This document shows positions 62,517 through 64,000 of a DNA stretch of 64,000 nucleotides, one piece after another (the first letter of the stretch is position 1; every line of letters begins with the position of its first letter). The notes below the pieces were generated by a model that ran no database searches, had not been told where the DNA came from, and saw only the letters and a program-made list of their open reading frames with translations. Location: assembly GCF_004138125.1 (NCBI RefSeq), contig NZ_RXHS01000008.1, positions 107,090 to 171,089 of the forward strand. Direction: 5' to 3'. The position numbers were made by a program, and so were the translations under genes. Source of the DNA: Seramator thermalis (GTDB taxonomy: Bacteria > Bacteroidota > Bacteroidia > Bacteroidales > Dysgonomonadaceae).

Positions 62517-63860
62517 ATGAAAGAAAAATCAAAGAATATAACGCGTAGAGAGTTCCTGGGCAGGTCTGCATTAGGATTGAGTGGATTAACCATTTTGCCC
62601 AGCTGGACTATAAATGGAGTAAAAATTGCACCGAGTGATCGAATCACATTAGGTTTTATTGGACTCGGAAGACAGGGAATTAGTGATTTCCATGCATTTG
62701 CCCAATGCCCCGGAGTACAAGTTTTGGCTGGTAGTGATGTTGACTCTATGAAACGTGACCGGTTCAAAAATGTAGTTACCGGATGGCAAGAAATAAGTCG
62801 ACTTCCCGTTAAATGTGAAACGTATGAATTTTATGAAGATATGCTGGAAAGGAAAGATATAGACGCCATTTCAATTGCAACTCCGGATCACTGGCATGCA
62901 CTGACAGCTATCCATTCGTGTCAGTCAGGAAAGGATGTCTATTGTCAAAAACCGTTATCATACACCATATCTGAAAGTCTATCCATGGTAGAAGCTGCCA
63001 GAAAACACAAACGCGTTTTTCAGGTTGGAAGTCAGCAACGCTCCAGCTCAGAGTTCCAAAAAGCTGTTTCGTTAGTGAGAGAAGGTAAAATTGGACATAT
63101 TGAAAAAGTCTTCGTTCGTATCGGCGAACCTCCAAAACCTTTTGATTTACCTGAAATGCCAGTTCCCTCAAATTTGAATTTCAGACATTGGCTGGGTCCG
63201 TTGAACGACCCTAAGGTACATTACCATCCTTCCATGTGCCCTCCTATATCACCCCCTGATTATCAAGAAAAAGGAGAATGGGCGACATGGCGTTATTATC
63301 GGGAAACGGGAAACGGTTTTACCGGAGACTGGGGCGCTCACCATTTCGATATAGCACAATGGGCTCTTGGACTGGATGGTTCGGGACCAATAGAGTATAT
63401 TCCGGCAGGTTATAATGGAACTAAATACACAACGCTTAAATATGCGAATGGAATAGTAATGACAGAGCAACCATTTCGTGAAGACAAGCCGGATGATAAG
63501 GGTATACAATTTATAGGAACAGATGGATGGATAAAGGTTGCTCGAGGATACATCGAGTGTTCGGATCCCTCGCTTCTGAAAAAATCGGAAAAAGAGATTG
63601 AAGCAGGAGCTTTTGAAGTAAGCGCTCCACATATGCAGAATTTTCTGGATTCCATGCGTTCTCGTCAAAACCCGATTGCGCCTGTGGAAGCCGGTTGCAG
63701 CACAAATATCCTTTGTTGCTTGATTAATATCGCAACCGAGTTGAACAGACCGGTAAAATGGGATCCCGTAACTCATAGTTTTGGCGATGATAAGGAAGCA
63801 CAAGCTCACAGATTGTATTGGTATGATTACAGAGAACCTTATAAACTGCCGTATTGGTAA
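62517..63860 (+). CDS. Tat-exported Gfo/Idh/MocA family oxidoreductase (paralog of 49732)
   Basis: A 447-residue enzyme with twin-arginine signal (TRREFLGRSALGLSG) but no lipobox. Dinucleotide motif: LGFIGLGRQG. The catalytic loop reads YCQKPLSY, so the usual EKP is QKP while the lysine is kept. The C-terminal domain has GNGFTGDWGAHHFDIAQWALG. It is clearly related along its whole length to the enzyme at 49732-51048. The nearby DUF1080 gene suggests a 3-keto-glycoside pathway, with this as the oxidising partner; that is inference. Confidence 0.92.
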   Translation: MKEKSKNITRREFLGRSALGLSGLTILPSWTINGVKIAPSDRITLGFIGLGRQGISDFHAFAQCPGVQVLAGSDVDSMKRDRFKNVVTGWQEISRLPVKCETYEFYEDMLERKDIDAISIATPDHWHALTAIHSCQSGKDVYCQKPLSYTISESLSMVEAARKHKRVFQVGSQQRSSSEFQKAVSLVREGKIGHIEKVFVRIGEPPKPFDLPEMPVPSNLNFRHWLGPLNDPKVHYHPSMCPPISPPDYQEKGEWATWRYYRETGNGFTGDWGAHHFDIAQWALGLDGSGPIEYIPAGYNGTKYTTLKYANGIVMTEQPFREDKPDDKGIQFIGTDGWIKVARGYIECSDPSLLKKSEKEIEAGAFEVSAPHMQNFLDSMRSRQNPIAPVEAGCSTNILCCLINIATELNRPVKWDPVTHSFGDDKEAQAHRLYWYDYREPYKLPYW

Positions 63861-63909
63861 TTGTACTAGTCAGGTCTATCAATAGTTCGTTAATTATTTA
63901 ATATACGAA

Positions 63910-64000
63910 TCATGCAGCAATTGCTGCAAACTCGACGAGTTCTTTAACAAGTTTATCATTTAATCTTCTGTTCGGCTTTATGCCGGACACGCAAATAAAT
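63910..64000 (-). CDS. possible 3' end of a gene running off the window
   Basis: On the minus strand an open frame enters from the window edge and ends at TGA (63910-63912). It reads SGIKPNRRLNDKLVKELVEF followed by AAIAA. Codon use looks like the neighbourhood, but at 30 codons it is too short to assign. A gene ending here would converge on the oxidoreductase. Confidence 0.3.
   Translation of the reverse strand, partial: FICVSGIKPNRRLNDKLVKELVEFAAIAA

Overview
The window is a stretch of chromosome from a member of the Bacteroidetes, most likely the order Bacteroidales (Porphyromonadaceae/Dysgonomonadaceae-like). Evidence: -7 boxes of the Bacteroidetes type (TAnnTTTG, sometimes with TTTG or TTG about 19-20 bases upstream) precede many genes; ribosome binding sites of the AGGAGG type are almost absent; and gene neighbourhoods typical of Bacteroidales are present (sigma54 activator - lptE - TPR protein - secG; DUF721 - recF - cdaA - folP - nadB; amidase - mlaD). 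The content is mostly housekeeping, with small accessory islands. No rRNA, CRISPR array, prophage or large mobile element was found.

Layout. 0-3.6 kb: sodB, then an opposing adk-obg-pgeF run. 3.6-5.0 kb: a small island with a membrane HExxH protein that has a strong Shine-Dalgarno sequence and sits between two large imperfect hairpins resembling attC sites. 5.0-7.3 kb: a coiled-coil stress-type protein, about 1.8 kb of mosaic interspersed repeats, then tRNA-Cys. 7.3-18.6 kb: radA, tex, ybaK-type deacylase, rnhB, a secreted phosphoesterase, dnaA, mlaD-type gene, amidase and a TlpA-like lipoprotein. 19.1-29.8 kb: rpe, comEC, nrnA, DUF4827, glmM, acyltransferase, then the envelope/secretion run ending in secG and an outer-membrane barrel protein. 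29.7-34.4 kb: a minus-strand operon nadB-folP-cdaA-recF-DUF721. 34.6-44.1 kb: a regulatory-domain surface protein, rpsO, fumarase, then PurF-like - phoH - purC - ubiE - aroE. 44.2-49.4 kb: a three-repeat secreted protein, a hybrid histidine kinase and a tail-to-tail sigma54 response regulator. 49.7-58.7 kb: a Tat-exported Gfo/Idh/MocA oxidoreductase, aspS, tRNA-Pro, DUF2461, tkt, rpiB, a GH25 lysozyme and an S41 protease. 58.9-64 kb: an accessory zone with a frameshifted DUF1080 (3-keto-disaccharide hydrolase family) gene, an intact 1.5-kb insertion sequence, a decayed IS481-like transposase and a second Gfo/Idh/MocA oxidoreductase.

The most notable non-genic signals are: an insertion sequence whose ends carry iterated 18-bp repeats and a 6-bp target duplication; three intergenic arrays of degenerate repeats in exact 11-bp register (about one helical turn); a duplicated hairpin repeat family with a compensatory base-pair change; the attC-like hairpins around the foreign-looking membrane gene; and a cluster of TCCACA motifs upstream of the hybrid kinase. 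Positions, motifs and hairpins were read by eye. Family names come from recognised motifs, and no database search was run.
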